From a virus, in IMG/VR virus record IMGVR_UViG_3300034358_000044, positions 62,001-126,000 of that record: a DNA stretch of 64,000 nucleotides. The stretch is one strand, 5' to 3'. This document shows, piece after piece, positions 20,044 through 26,867 of the stretch. The stretch's first letter is position 1; each line of letters opens with the position of its first letter. Below the pieces are notes generated by a model, which had not been told where the DNA came from, made no database searches, and worked only from the letters and a program-made list of their open reading frames with translations. The position numbers were made by a program, and so were the translations under genes.

Positions 20044-20718
20044 ATGAGGTCGGTTCTACTCGCTGCAGTTCTTTGCTTCTCGGCCACTGCACTCGCTCAA
20101 GACGCAGGGGTGGCCGACTCTGGCATCTTCGACGCTGGGGTCTTCGACGCAGGAGCTCCTGCAGTTGCAGTAGTTCCTACCGACCCCACCATGACGACCT
20201 CCATCGGCGATGCCGGTGTAGAGGTGGTGGTGACGGTGCCGGCTACTACGACGCCCATCACCATCATGCTGCCGGACGGCGGCGTGGTGAGCAGCGACAA
20301 CATCCCAGGGATGAACGTCGCCTTCAAGAATATCTACCAGGGAGTGAAGACGGGCAACTGGTGGCTCGTCCTCGCCGCCATCGTGGTCCTCATCGTGGGC
20401 CTCTTCCGTATGTACGGAAAGAAGCTGCACGAGTGGATCCCCGACAAGAGCTTTGCGGACAAGCCCCTCTGGTTCGTCTTCGAGACCAAGCCTGGGGCGT
20501 GGATCCTCAACTGGGTCACCGCCATCGCGGTCGTGGTGGGCACTGCCATGGCCTCTGGAGCGCCAGTCGACTTCAACCTCTGGAAGACAGTCGTGGTGGT
20601 CTCCACCACTGGTACTGCCCTCTTCCAGCTCGTGGATGACATCGTGCAGTGGGTCCAGACCAAGAAGGCTCCTCCGGTGGATCCTGCAGCTCCAGTCCCA
20701 ACGACCCCGGTGAAGTGA
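20044..20718 (+). CDS. Holin-like membrane protein with Asp-Ala-Gly repeats
   Basis: 224 residues with a perfect AGGAGG site four bases before the ATG. An N-terminal signal-like segment (VLLAAVLCFSATALA) is followed by a low-complexity region with DAG and FDAG repeats. Then come three hydrophobic segments at about residues 105-120, 155-175 and 185-205 (WWLVLAAIVVLIVGLF; AIAVVVGTAMASG; VVVVSTTGTALFQL) and a Pro-rich tail. It is followed with a one-base overlap by a spanin-like pair, so a holin or lysis-control role is likely. DAG repeats are frequent in exported proteins of myxobacteria. Confidence 0.7.
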   Translation: MRSVLLAAVLCFSATALAQDAGVADSGIFDAGVFDAGAPAVAVVPTDPTMTTSIGDAGVEVVVTVPATTTPITIMLPDGGVVSSDNIPGMNVAFKNIYQGVKTGNWWLVLAAIVVLIVGLFRMYGKKLHEWIPDKSFADKPLWFVFETKPGAWILNWVTAIAVVVGTAMASGAPVDFNLWKTVVVVSTTGTALFQLVDDIVQWVQTKKAPPVDPAAPVPTTPVK

Positions 20719-21029
20719 TGCAGTACCTTCCTCTGATTCTGGGCATCATCTCCGTCGTCCTTGGCATCGTTGTCGCCATCATGACTTCAGGGATGGCAGG
20801 TCTCAGGAAGGAACTCGGAGAGTCGCAGCAGAAGTTGGAAGACACCAAGCGTGAGCTCGGAGGGCAGCTTCAGCAGTCGAAGATTCAGCTCGATGAAGCT
20901 GTCGCCAGCCGAGATCGCGTCATCACCGGACTGAAGACGGAAATCGACAGACTGGAGACAAGCCTTGCTGCGAATCATGATCCTGTCGTTGTTCGTGAGC
21001 GTCTCAGTCGGTTGCTCTCTGTGCCGTGA
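20718..21029 (+). CDS. Inner-membrane spanin-like protein (Rz-type)
   Basis: 103 residues starting MQYLPLILG at an ATG that shares one base with the upstream stop. It has a single N-terminal membrane segment (LILGIISVVLGIVVAIM). A charged coiled coil follows (ELGESQQKLEDTKREL and onward), the layout of Rz-type inner spanins. Its last 65 bases overlap the start of a lipoprotein gene in another frame, as in classical Rz/Rz1 pairs. Spanins fuse inner and outer membranes in the last step of lysis of Gram-negative hosts. Assignment rests on architecture, not on sequence similarity. Confidence 0.65.
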   Translation: MQYLPLILGIISVVLGIVVAIMTSGMAGLRKELGESQQKLEDTKRELGGQLQQSKIQLDEAVASRDRVITGLKTEIDRLETSLAANHDPVVVRERLSRLLSVP

Positions 21030-21333
21030 CTACTGCATCGACCATCCTGAGATTCGGTACATGCCGGCGGCCACCGACTGCCTGCCGGACCCGCCTCCCA
21101 GGGAGTGGCCTGTCGAGGCCACGGTGGATGCAACCTGCCCGGCCAACTTCGCCCTGTGCCTACAGGTAGACGCAGGACTGTCCCTGGAGCACAACCTGCT
21201 GGCCCTCAGGCGCTACTCCACAGAGGCCTGGGCCAGGTGTGGGGCTTCCGTCCCTGATGCCGGGGCTGGAGATGCTGGGGTTGCTGGGGCTGTTGATGCT
21301 GGCCGACTGGACGCTGGCTCAGGGGCCCGGTAG
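20965..21333 (+). CDS. Outer-membrane spanin-like lipoprotein (Rz1-type)
   Basis: 122 residues from a TTG at 20965 with GGAG seven bases upstream; an ATG at 20977 is the alternative. A signal peptide ends in a lipobox (SVSVGC) whose Cys would be lipidated. The mature part has a Pro-rich stretch (CLPDPPPREWP), as in Rz1 proteins. A helical region follows, then a C-terminal DAG-repeat tail (DAGAGDAGVAGAVDAG). The gene begins inside the Rz-like gene, which supports a spanin pair. Its 3' end overlaps the convergent CheY-like gene by 15 bp. Confidence 0.65.
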   Translation: MLRIMILSLFVSVSVGCSLCRDYCIDHPEIRYMPAATDCLPDPPPREWPVEATVDATCPANFALCLQVDAGLSLEHNLLALRRYSTEAWARCGASVPDAGAGDAGVAGAVDAGRLDAGSGAR

Positions 21334-21753
21334 AAGGCTGATGGAGCTCGACGAGGAGAGGAAGGGGCTGGCGAAGAGCAGCTCCTCCACCTTCTGAATC
21401 AGCGCAATGCGTCGTAGGGGCTTCTCCATCACCACGGTGGCCCCGGCCTGAACCGCCTCCTGCTGGAGCTGCATGGATCCAGCAGTGATGGCGATGATGG
21501 GGATGGCCCCGAACTCCAGAGTGCCTCTGAGCTTCTTGATGAGCTGGATGCCACTCATCTTGGGCAACATCAGGTCTGTAATGATGAAGCCTGGCTGGAC
21601 CTTCTGGCAGAGATCCCATCCTGCCTCTCCGTCCATCGCCGTGAAGACCTGGTACTGGTCTCCCTCCATCGCGAAGAAGTCAGAAATCATCTTGCCGATG
21701 AGCTCTTCGTCATCGACAACAACCATCTTGAGAGTGGCCGGCTTCTGCGGCAT
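21319..21753 (-). CDS. CheY-like response-regulator receiver domain
   Basis: 144 residues, a stand-alone receiver domain with all key residues: acid pair D14/D15 (VVVDDEE), phosphoacceptor D60 (FIITDLMLPKMSG), T90 (IIAITAG) and K111 (VVMEKPL). Receivers accept a phosphate from a histidine kinase. With no output domain it could rewire or titrate a host two-component pathway. The C-terminal tail (SPFLSSSSSISLLPGP) is an unusual low-complexity extension. No good ribosome site is visible before the ATG. It lies downstream of a terminator that ends the Ro60 gene, and converges on the spanin gene. Confidence 0.85.
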   Translation of the reverse strand: MPQKPATLKMVVVDDEELIGKMISDFFAMEGDQYQVFTAMDGEAGWDLCQKVQPGFIITDLMLPKMSGIQLIKKLRGTLEFGAIPIIAITAGSMQLQQEAVQAGATVVMEKPLRRIALIQKVEELLFASPFLSSSSSISLLPGP

Positions 21754-21793
21754 TGGGAGAGTCTACGCCTACCCGACCGAAGATGCCGAGAGC

Positions 21794-21825
21794 TAAAAAG
21801 GAAAGGCTCGAAACTTAGAGCCCTT
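21794..21825 (-). terminator. Rho-independent terminator after the Ro60 gene
   Basis: On the minus strand the stem AAGGGCTC / GAGCCTTT (8 bp, one G-T) encloses an 8-base loop and is followed by CCTTTTT. It lies 36-67 bp past the stop of the TROVE gene and before the CheY-like gene. The latter would need its own promoter or read-through. Confidence 0.75.
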
Positions 21826-21860
21826 CCCTCCGCAGCACCCGGCACAAAGTGCAGGTGCTA

Positions 21861-23492
21861 CTACCCGGTGACGAAGCTGTTCATCACCGTGGGGACGTCA
21901 GTCGAGAAGCCGACCACGTCCAGCATACCGGCATCGTTGGGGTCGGCGATGGTGAACCCGTTGCTCACCATGCCGCAGACGATGAGCTTGGCATCGATGC
22001 CAGTCTCCTGCCGGTACTGACGCAGCGCCTGGAACGGGTGGACCACCCCAGCGTACGTCTCTGAGTCCGTGTAGATCACGAACACGTCCACCTTCAGCTT
22101 CTCCTTGAGAGCGTACTGCATGGGGAGAGAGCAGTCGGTGGTCCCGAAGGGGATGTCCGAGATGGACCTGACCGCCTCGGGGAGCTTCATCTTCGGGGAC
22201 AGCTTGAGGGGCTTCAGCTGCGTCCCGGAGCCCCAGAGCCCGGAGCTGCCGCCGACCCCGAAGCCCACGATGTGGTGCCATGGCTCGGTCCTGGCCGTCA
22301 CCAGCGACATGGCGGCCGAGGCGTCCCTGGGGGTCAGGTTCGAGCCCGCGACGGAGCCGCCCGACATGGACCCCGAGACGTCGAGAGCCAGCAGGTAGCG
22401 CTTGCCGGTGGGCACGATGGTGTCGAAGGCCATGTAGAAGGCCTCGTCCAGCGCATCGACCACGTTGCTGTCGGGATTCCACGACAGGCTGCCCTTGAGG
22501 CCGTGCCCTGAGCTGTAGGTGCTCTGGGCCATCAGCAGGGCCATGGGGTGGATCCTGGCCTTCCTGAGGGCTTCCTTGTCCCCCAGGCGGGCAGCCACGA
22601 AGTGGGAGGCGTCGGAGAGGGGCTTGATGAGGCCGATCTCCGTCATCTTGCCCAGGTTGCGCACCATGGCGGTCAGCGGCATGCCATTGCCCGAGGTCAA
22701 GAGGGCGTCCCAGACCTTGACCGAGTTCAGCATCTGGGTGGGCACGCACTCCCTGGGCAGGTTGTAGTCCGTGATGAGCTGGACCATCTCGGTGTCCTTG
22801 GTGACCACCTTGGCCATCTCGAAGCCCCGGATGAGGGCGGGCACGAGCGGCTGGGCGGACTGCTCCGCCGGCAGCTTGCCGACCGCCCACTGGTAGCTCA
22901 GCTTCTGGACTTCGCTCTTCGGCTTGGGCTTCGCCTTCCGGAGGATGTCCCGGTGCGACCAGCCGTTCCGGCTCTGGTACTTCACCAGGTTGAGGGCGAG
23001 CGAGTCGGGCTGCTGGTTCTCGTACCAGCGGGTGAAGCCCCTCTTGGTGACGCGGCCCCAGCCACCCAGCTCCTTCACCGCCTCCGCCATCTGGAAGAGG
23101 TGAGTCCCGATGCGGCAGACCTGAGGGATGGAAGCCGAGGCCAGACGGCGCGTCTCGACGTCGCCCTCCTTCAACGCCAACGCGAGGGCGAAGATGGCAG
23201 GGTCGTTCTTGGGCGCCTTGCCCCCGCTGCTCACGTCGATGATGAGGTTGATGGCCTTCCCGCCATCTTCCTTGATGCACTCGACGACGCTGGCAGCGTT
23301 CTCCTGGGTCAGCTTCTTCTCCGAGGCGTAGTACGACCCGCCTTCAGAGCCCAGGATGAGGAACCGCTTGAAGCGTGTCCACTTGTCAGCGGCGAAGACG
23401 AAGCCACCTGCGGAGTTCTTCACCTGCGCCATGCCCGGAACCGGTTCGGTCTGGACGGTCTTCTTCGTTGAAACGTGCTTCCCGTAGTTCAT
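21861..23492 (-). CDS. rsr: Ro60/TROVE-domain RNA-binding protein
   Basis: 543 residues from the ATG at 23492, with GGGAGG six bases upstream. The in-frame ATG at 23504 contains that site and is less likely. The N-terminal two thirds are a TROVE domain, a ring of helical repeats that binds RNA. It carries the family segment GWSHRDILRKAKPKP and, before it, WGRVTKRGFTRWY. The C-terminal third is a von Willebrand A domain with an intact MIDAS (LALDVSGSMSGG and later TDSE). Bacterial Ro60 proteins bind Y RNAs and misfolded or structured RNAs, and in Deinococcus partner with PNPase. Two Y-RNA-like genes lie in the tRNA array upstream on the same strand. Same operon as the BRO-like gene. Confidence 0.93.
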   Translation of the reverse strand: MNYGKHVSTKKTVQTEPVPGMAQVKNSAGGFVFAADKWTRFKRFLILGSEGGSYYASEKKLTQENAASVVECIKEDGGKAINLIIDVSSGGKAPKNDPAIFALALALKEGDVETRRLASASIPQVCRIGTHLFQMAEAVKELGGWGRVTKRGFTRWYENQQPDSLALNLVKYQSRNGWSHRDILRKAKPKPKSEVQKLSYQWAVGKLPAEQSAQPLVPALIRGFEMAKVVTKDTEMVQLITDYNLPRECVPTQMLNSVKVWDALLTSGNGMPLTAMVRNLGKMTEIGLIKPLSDASHFVAARLGDKEALRKARIHPMALLMAQSTYSSGHGLKGSLSWNPDSNVVDALDEAFYMAFDTIVPTGKRYLLALDVSGSMSGGSVAGSNLTPRDASAAMSLVTARTEPWHHIVGFGVGGSSGLWGSGTQLKPLKLSPKMKLPEAVRSISDIPFGTTDCSLPMQYALKEKLKVDVFVIYTDSETYAGVVHPFQALRQYRQETGIDAKLIVCGMVSNGFTIADPNDAGMLDVVGFSTDVPTVMNSFVTG

Positions 23493-23505
23493 GTTGCCTC
23501 CCATT

Positions 23506-23525
23506 CAGCTCGTGAATCCCACGAG
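23506..23525 (-). promoter_or_regulatory. Hairpin between the BRO-like gene and the Ro60 ribosome site
   Basis: Perfect inverted repeat GCTCGTG / CACGAGC with a 5-base spacer, a few bases upstream of the Ro60 ribosome-binding site. It could be an RNA hairpin tuning translation or an operator. The half site CAGCTCG recurs at 24492-24498 and 24564-24570. Confidence 0.45.
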
Positions 23526-23555
23526 CAAGGAACCGCGACTCTGACGGTGAAACGT

Positions 23556-24089
23556 TCAGCTCCTGAACGCCTTGGTGTTTCTCTGGGCCGCGAGAGCGAC
23601 CCCTGCTGCAGAAGCGGCCAGATTCAGGGAGGGCCTGACGTTCTCCCTCTCCTGCTCCAAGGCTTCCAGTCTGTTCGAGACGTGGATGAGCTGCTCGGCC
23701 AGGCTCTCGTACTCCTCGCGGGAGACGTAGGATTTCCTTGCCTGCTGCTTCACCAACTCCTTCATCCCCTTGCGGAACTCCTTACCTTGGTCGGAGTTCG
23801 AGAGGGCGGCGAAGAGGATCATGTCGTCTTCGGACCAGACGTGCATGTCGGCCCTGAGATACTTCAACTGAAAGGTCTCTCGGTTCTGCTGGAGAAACGA
23901 AATTGCGCCAATGTCGTTGGCGCAATTGCCGTCGAACTCGTCCCGGTGATTGAGGTAGACGTTCCTGAGGTTTCTCTCAGTGACGCCCAACACACCGGAG
24001 AGAACAGAGCCCGTAGTGAACAGGGTCCCGTCCTCGTCCTCCATCATGGGGACATTCAGATTGTTGAACTGCCAGGTCATCAGTCGCAT
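23556..24089 (-). CDS. BRO/ORF6N-like phage antirepressor-type protein
   Basis: 177 residues from the ATG at 24089, six bases after AAGGAG. The N-terminal half (TWQFNNLNVPMMEDEDG, then SGVLGVTERNLRNVYLNH) looks like the BRO-N/ORF6N type of DNA-binding module found in phage antirepressors. The C-terminal half is a coiled coil (YESLAEQLIHVSNRLEALEQE) that may dimerise. It precedes the Ro60 gene by about 64 bp on the same transcript. A strong terminator lies 22 bp upstream of its start, so expression probably depends on read-through. Family placement is by eye and moderately sure. Confidence 0.7.
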   Translation of the reverse strand: MRLMTWQFNNLNVPMMEDEDGTLFTTGSVLSGVLGVTERNLRNVYLNHRDEFDGNCANDIGAISFLQQNRETFQLKYLRADMHVWSEDDMILFAALSNSDQGKEFRKGMKELVKQQARKSYVSREEYESLAEQLIHVSNRLEALEQERENVRPSLNLAASAAGVALAAQRNTKAFRS

Positions 24090-24110
24090 GCGTTCTCCTT
24101 CAAGGGGGAT

Positions 24111-24141
24111 AAAAAAAGAGGCCCCCACTCTCATGGGAGCC
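24111..24141 (-). terminator. Strong terminator/attenuator before the BRO-like gene
   Basis: Minus-strand stem GGCTCCCA / TGGGGGCC (8 bp, one G-T), loop TGAGAG, then TCTTTTTTT. It is placed after the tRNA array and a 507-base leader, and only 22 bp before the start codon of the BRO-like gene. There is no room for a promoter between them, which makes it look like a controlled attenuator. Confidence 0.8.
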
Positions 24142-24648
24142 CACGGGCAAGACGATGCTGCTCTAGGCGGGAGGTGGACATCCCTTGCGGGTACCTCGTC
24201 CGTTTCCCTACGAGACTCCCAGCAATCAGAGTCTGGGAACTATTCAGTCAAGAGCGCCGGATTGGCGATGCCCTCGAACTTGGCAACTCTCAGCCCAAGC
24301 TCTTTTCGGGTAACCTAGAACCATCAGCCCGCTTCAAAAGAAGAGTGAACAAGAAGTGAAACTCGGTGGGACCCTTTTGATCGGGTCCAGCGTTTTGGGC
24401 TGGAGAACCAAGTCTCTTCGGCTCACTCAAGAAAAGTACGAGCAAGGTTGTGAATGACGGAATCTTTTTATGGTAGGTAACCGTCACTCGTCAGCTCGTA
24501 CAAAGAAAATGGCGAACAAGAATTTAACCAGGGGTATGTTTTCCGTGGATAACCCTAGAGCGTCAGCTCGCCAAAAGCTGTGGGATAGATTTCATCCCTG
24601 TAAAACCTTATGCCGAACTTCTTCGGACTTTTGAATAGCAGTGGTGAA
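24142..24648 (-). other. 507-base non-coding leader between tRNA array and attenuator
   Basis: No credible gene. On the minus strand it holds tandem hairpins near 24362-24406 (CCAGC/GCTGG and GGACCC/GGGTCC). Near 24207-24237 the segments CCCAG/CTGGG and AGACTC/GAGTCT overlap, so only one of these two stems can form at a time. The 10-base repeat CGTCAGCTCG occurs at 24489-24498 and 24561-24570. A weak promoter-like TTGACT is at 24246-24251. The region ends at the attenuator-like terminator, so it may be a regulatory leader for the BRO-Ro60 operon. Confidence 0.5.
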
Positions 24649-24722
24649 CGTCCTCGGTGAGACTCGAACTCACTACCCATTTCTTAGAAGGAAATTGCTC
24701 TATCCAGATGAGCTACGAGGAC
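24649..24722 (-). tRNA. tRNA-Arg(TCT)
   Basis: Acceptor GTCCTCG/CGAGGAC, D-arm GCTC...GAGC, anticodon loop CTTCTAA on an ATTTC/GAAAT stem, T-loop TTCGAGT, G73. Last tRNA of the array in transcription order. CCA is not encoded, as in every tRNA here. Confidence 0.93.
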
Positions 24723-24724
24723 AG

Positions 24725-24810
24725 TGGAAGACTGAGGACTCGAACCTCAACCCCTTGCGGAATCGCACGGTTTAGCAAACCGGCCAGGGACCTCCCCTGG
24801 TTAGCCTTCC
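24725..24810 (-). tRNA. tRNA-Ser(GCT)
   Basis: Type II tRNA with a long variable arm. Anticodon loop TTGCTAA, acceptor GGAAGGC/GTCTTCC, T-loop TTCGAGT. Confidence 0.92.
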
Positions 24811-24815
24811 AACAG

Positions 24816-24899
24816 CGGAGAGAGGAGGATTCGAACCTCGGCCGACTTGCATCAACCAGCAGCTTTCCAAGCTGCCTCCTGACCATCAGGTCACTCTCC
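24816..24899 (-). tRNA. tRNA-Ser(GGA)
   Basis: Type II tRNA. Anticodon loop TTGGAAA on GCAGC/GCTGC, acceptor GGAGAG/CTCTCC, G73. Positions 7-66 and 49-65 look mispaired. Confidence 0.9.
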
Positions 24900-24903
24900 A
24901 AAG

Positions 24904-24989
24904 CGGAAGACGGAGGTATCGAACCCCACACCCTTACAGGAGCGCACTCGTTTCGAGCGAGGCCTGGTCCCATGACCAGTTCATCTTCC
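24904..24989 (-). tRNA. tRNA-Ser(CGA)
   Basis: Type II tRNA. Anticodon loop CTCGAAA on CTCG/CGAG, acceptor GGAAGA/TCTTCC, G73, long variable arm. Confidence 0.9.
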
Positions 24990-25081
24990 AAAGCTCCCCC
25001 CAGATGCGCCCTGGAGGACCGGCGGGGCCTGTAGGTTCCCTGAGCCCCTAGCTGTCGCCAGTTCGTGAGCTCAGAGTACAG

Positions 25082-25166
25082 CGGAGGGCGGAGGTATCGA
25101 TCCCCACACCGTTTCGGGTGTCATCAGTTTTCAAGGCTGCGTCGCTTCCCAAGCGATTCACCCTCC
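25082..25166 (-). tRNA. tRNA-Ser(TGA)
   Basis: Type II tRNA. Anticodon loop CTTGAAA; the stem CAGC/ACTG has a C-A mismatch next to the loop. Acceptor GGAGGG/CCCTCC, G73. Its first base coincides with the last base of the HNH gene's stop codon. The 92-base gap to the next tRNA holds only a GGGGC/GCCCC hairpin. Confidence 0.85.
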
Positions 25167-25711
25167 TAGTCAGATTCCAGCTCCCCGTTCCAGTAGGAGA
25201 CATCCCGGAGCCAGTTCTTCCAGCTTTCCGGCATGCCCTTCCTGAACGTGAAGGTCAGCCTCATCGTGTCCGGCAACTTCTTGGGACGCACCGGAGTAGA
25301 GAACAGCTTCATGCCGGCCTGCTCAGGTGTACGTCCGCCCTTCTTCTGGTTGCAGGGCACGCAAGCGATGACGATGTTCTCCCACCGAGTCTGACCGCCA
25401 TGCGCCCGGGGAACGACATGGTCGTAGGTGGACTCCTGCCTGGGCACCTTGGAGTGGCAGTACTGGCAGCGACCTTGGTCCCTCGTGTAGACGTTCTCAC
25501 GAGAGAACTTGATGGCCCTCTTCTTCCCGATGATGCGCTTCAGGAAGCGAATGACGGAAGGCACCTTGAACTCCAGGGTGACAGAACGGACGGTCCAGTC
25601 CTCGTACTCCTCGACGATCTCGACCTTGTTCTCCCAGAGAAGCGTGATGGCCCGTTGCCAAGGGATCCTGGCCACCGGCTCAAATGATTGCGACAATACC
25701 AGCGTGTCCAT
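25166..25711 (-). CDS. HNH endonuclease
   Basis: 181 residues from the ATG at 25711, which follows AAAGGAGG by six bases; the longer frame reads into a tRNA. The C-terminal half is a classic HNH module: CQYCHSK, then DHVVPRAHGGQTRWENIV, then CVPCNQKKGGRTPEQAG, with two zinc CxxC pairs and the catalytic His. The N-terminal 80 residues (WQRAITLLWENKVEIVEEY) match the extra domain of a widespread bacterial HNH family. It is flanked by tRNAs on both sides, so it may be a mobile endonuclease gene that landed in the array or a phage DNA-processing enzyme. Confidence 0.88.
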   Translation of the reverse strand: MDTLVLSQSFEPVARIPWQRAITLLWENKVEIVEEYEDWTVRSVTLEFKVPSVIRFLKRIIGKKRAIKFSRENVYTRDQGRCQYCHSKVPRQESTYDHVVPRAHGGQTRWENIVIACVPCNQKKGGRTPEQAGMKLFSTPVRPKKLPDTMRLTFTFRKGMPESWKNWLRDVSYWNGELESD

Positions 25712-25738
25712 GACCAGCCTCCTTTGACTACGAGTGTG

Positions 25739-25817
25739 TGCCCCAGGAGGGAATCGAACCCTCATGCCGAAGCAGTGGATTTTGAATCCACCGTGTCTAC
25801 CGTTCCACCACCGGGGC
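25739..25817 (-). tRNA. tRNA-Leu(CAA)
   Basis: Type II tRNA. Anticodon loop TTCAAAA on GTGGA/TCCAC, acceptor GCCCCGG/CTGGGGC, A73, T-loop TTCGATT. Confidence 0.92.
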
Positions 25818-25823
25818 CCTACT

Positions 25824-25905
25824 TGGATGAAGAGGGACTCGAACCCTCATGAGCAAGCTCGCCGGCTTCTAGGGCCGGAGTGTCTACCAGTTCCACCATT
25901 CATCC
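25824..25905 (-). tRNA. tRNA-Leu(TAG) with C33
   Basis: Type II tRNA. Stem CCGGC/GCCGG encloses loop CCTAGAA, giving anticodon TAG but C instead of the near-universal T at position 33. Acceptor GGATGAA/TTCATCC, A73. Confidence 0.85.
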
Positions 25906-25908
25906 ATG

Positions 25909-25991
25909 TGATCGAGAAGGGACTTGAACCCTTACGGTGTTACCCGCCTGCCCCTCAAGCAGGTGCGTCTACCAATTTCCGCCACTCGATC
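25909..25991 (-). tRNA. tRNA-Leu(GAG)
   Basis: Type II tRNA. Anticodon loop TTGAGGG on CCTGC/GCAGG, acceptor GATCGAG/CTCGATC, A73. Confidence 0.92.
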
Positions 25992-25995
25992 AATG

Positions 25996-26078
25996 TGCCC
26001 AGAGCGAGAATCGAACTCGCACGGTTTTACCCGCCAGACTCTGAATCTGGTGCGTCTACCAAGTTTCGCCACCTGGGC
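25996..26078 (-). tRNA. tRNA-Leu(CAG)
   Basis: Type II tRNA. Anticod loop TTCAGAG on CCAGA/TCTGG, acceptor GCCCAGG/TCTGGGC, A73. Confidence 0.92.
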
Positions 26079-26083
26079 AACTG

Positions 26084-26155
26084 TACTGGCAGAGGGATTC
26101 GGACCCCCGACATCTTGGGTGTAGGCCAAGCGCTCTACCTCTGAGCTATGCCAGC
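26084..26155 (-). tRNA. tRNA-Val(TAC) with C33 and C55
   Basis: Stem CTTGG/CCAAG encloses loop CCTACAC: anticodon TAC with C33. The T-loop is TCCGAAT, so C replaces T55. Acceptor GCTGGCA/TGCCAGT with a G1-T72 pair, A73. Either an unusual functional tRNA or one decaying. Confidence 0.78.
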
Positions 26156-26217
26156 ATGTTGAGGACTTGGTAGCGCAAGTTGCCTCTGAACCTCTTCCCT
26201 TTCGGGTGCTACGGGTG

Positions 26218-26288
26218 TCGTGAGTGACAGAGTTGAACTGTCCTTCCAGGCTTATGAGGCCCGTGTCTTACCGATAGACGAACTCACG
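26218..26288 (-). tRNA. tRNA with CAT anticodon (elongator Met or Ile2)
   Basis: Anticodon loop CTCATAA on CGGGC/GCCTG, acceptor CGTGAGT/ACTCACG fully paired, A73. Sequence alone does not separate Met from lysidine-modified Ile. The 62-base gap below it (26156-26217) holds a CCC-GAAA-GGG hairpin inside GTAGC/GCTAC. Confidence 0.88.
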
Positions 26289-26297
26289 TACTGCACA

Positions 26298-26371
<74 letters not shown>

Positions 26372-26372
26372 A

Positions 26373-26445
26373 CGCTCTTGGAGGGATTCGAACCCCCGAC
26401 TTCCTCTTTAGGAAAGAGGCGGTCTATCCACTGACGTACAAGAGC
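26373..26445 (-). tRNA. tRNA-Arg(CCT)
   Basis: Anticodon loop TTCCTAA on CCTCT/AGAGG, acceptor GCTCTTG/CAAGAGC, G73, T-loop TTCGAAT. Confidence 0.93.
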
Positions 26446-26450
26446 AACAG

Positions 26451-26522
26451 CGCCCTGCCGAGGAGTTGAACCTCGCACTATCCCAGGTTCGTAGCCTGAG
26501 GTCTGGATCCGCCAGGCAGGGC
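26451..26522 (-). tRNA. tRNA-Arg(ACG), short D-arm
   Basis: Anticodon loop CTACGAA on CAGG/CCTG, acceptor GCCCTGC/GCAGGGC, G73, T-loop TTCAACT. The D-arm is reduced to CTGG-CGGAT-CCAG and T8 is replaced by C. Confidence 0.82.
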
Positions 26523-26525
26523 ATG

Positions 26526-26594
26526 AGCCCTATCGGAGAGTTGAACTCCATCTTTCGCCTTCGGAGGGCGAAGTCCAGATCCGCTGGATAGGGC
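26526..26594 (-). tRNA. tRNA-Arg(CCG), short D-arm
   Basis: Anticodon loop CTCCGAA on TCGCC/GGCGA, acceptor GCCCTAT/ATAGGGC, T-loop TTCAACT, T73 (unusual for Arg). D-arm CCAG-CGGAT-CTGG matches the shortened arm of the adjacent tRNA-Arg(ACG), which suggests the two arose by duplication. Confidence 0.82.
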
Positions 26595-26792
26595 CTACTT
26601 CTTTCTACTTCTCGGAGAGGCTCTTGGTTTGGGGACCAGAGTAGGCCCGTCGTAGCCGATACCGGCTTCCAAGAGGCGCTCCAGACGCATCCATTTCTCT
26701 CTGTCGTAGCCGTCTGTTCCGACGTCACGAGTCCAAAGCTCGTGGAAGAGCACTCGTGCTTCTGCCTTCTCTTCTTTTTTCAAGCGGTGCAT
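26595..26792 (-). CDS. Small charged protein in the tRNA array, unknown
   Basis: 65 residues from the ATG at 26792, with GGGAG upstream that lies inside the 3' end of tRNA-Thr(GGT). The sequence is Lys/Arg/Glu-rich and helical (KKEEKAEARVLFHELW, then EKWMRLERLLEAG) with a basic C-terminus. It fills the space between two tRNA genes exactly. No family recognised. The longer frame upstream overlaps the tRNA and is unlikely. Confidence 0.55.
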   Translation of the reverse strand: MHRLKKEEKAEARVLFHELWTRDVGTDGYDREKWMRLERLLEAGIGYDGPTLVPKPRASPRSRKK

Positions 26793-26795
26793 GAG

Positions 26796-26867
26796 TGCTC
26801 CCGATGGGAATCGAACCCAATGCCTCGTCCTTACCAAGGACGTGCTCTGCCGTAGAGCTACAGGAGC
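26796..26867 (-). tRNA. tRNA-Thr(GGT)
   Basis: Anticodon loop TTGGTAA on GTCC/GGAC, acceptor GCTCCTG/CGGGAGC, A73, T-loop TTCGATT. Confidence 0.92.

Noticed and set aside
21898-23280. 460-residue minus-strand open frame within the Ro60 gene
   Set aside because: It is an out-of-frame reading of the Ro60 gene. The Ro60 frame has clear TROVE and vWA motifs.
24290-24487. 65-residue minus-strand open frame in the leader
   Set aside because: No ribosome site and it crosses the tandem hairpins. More likely leader RNA.
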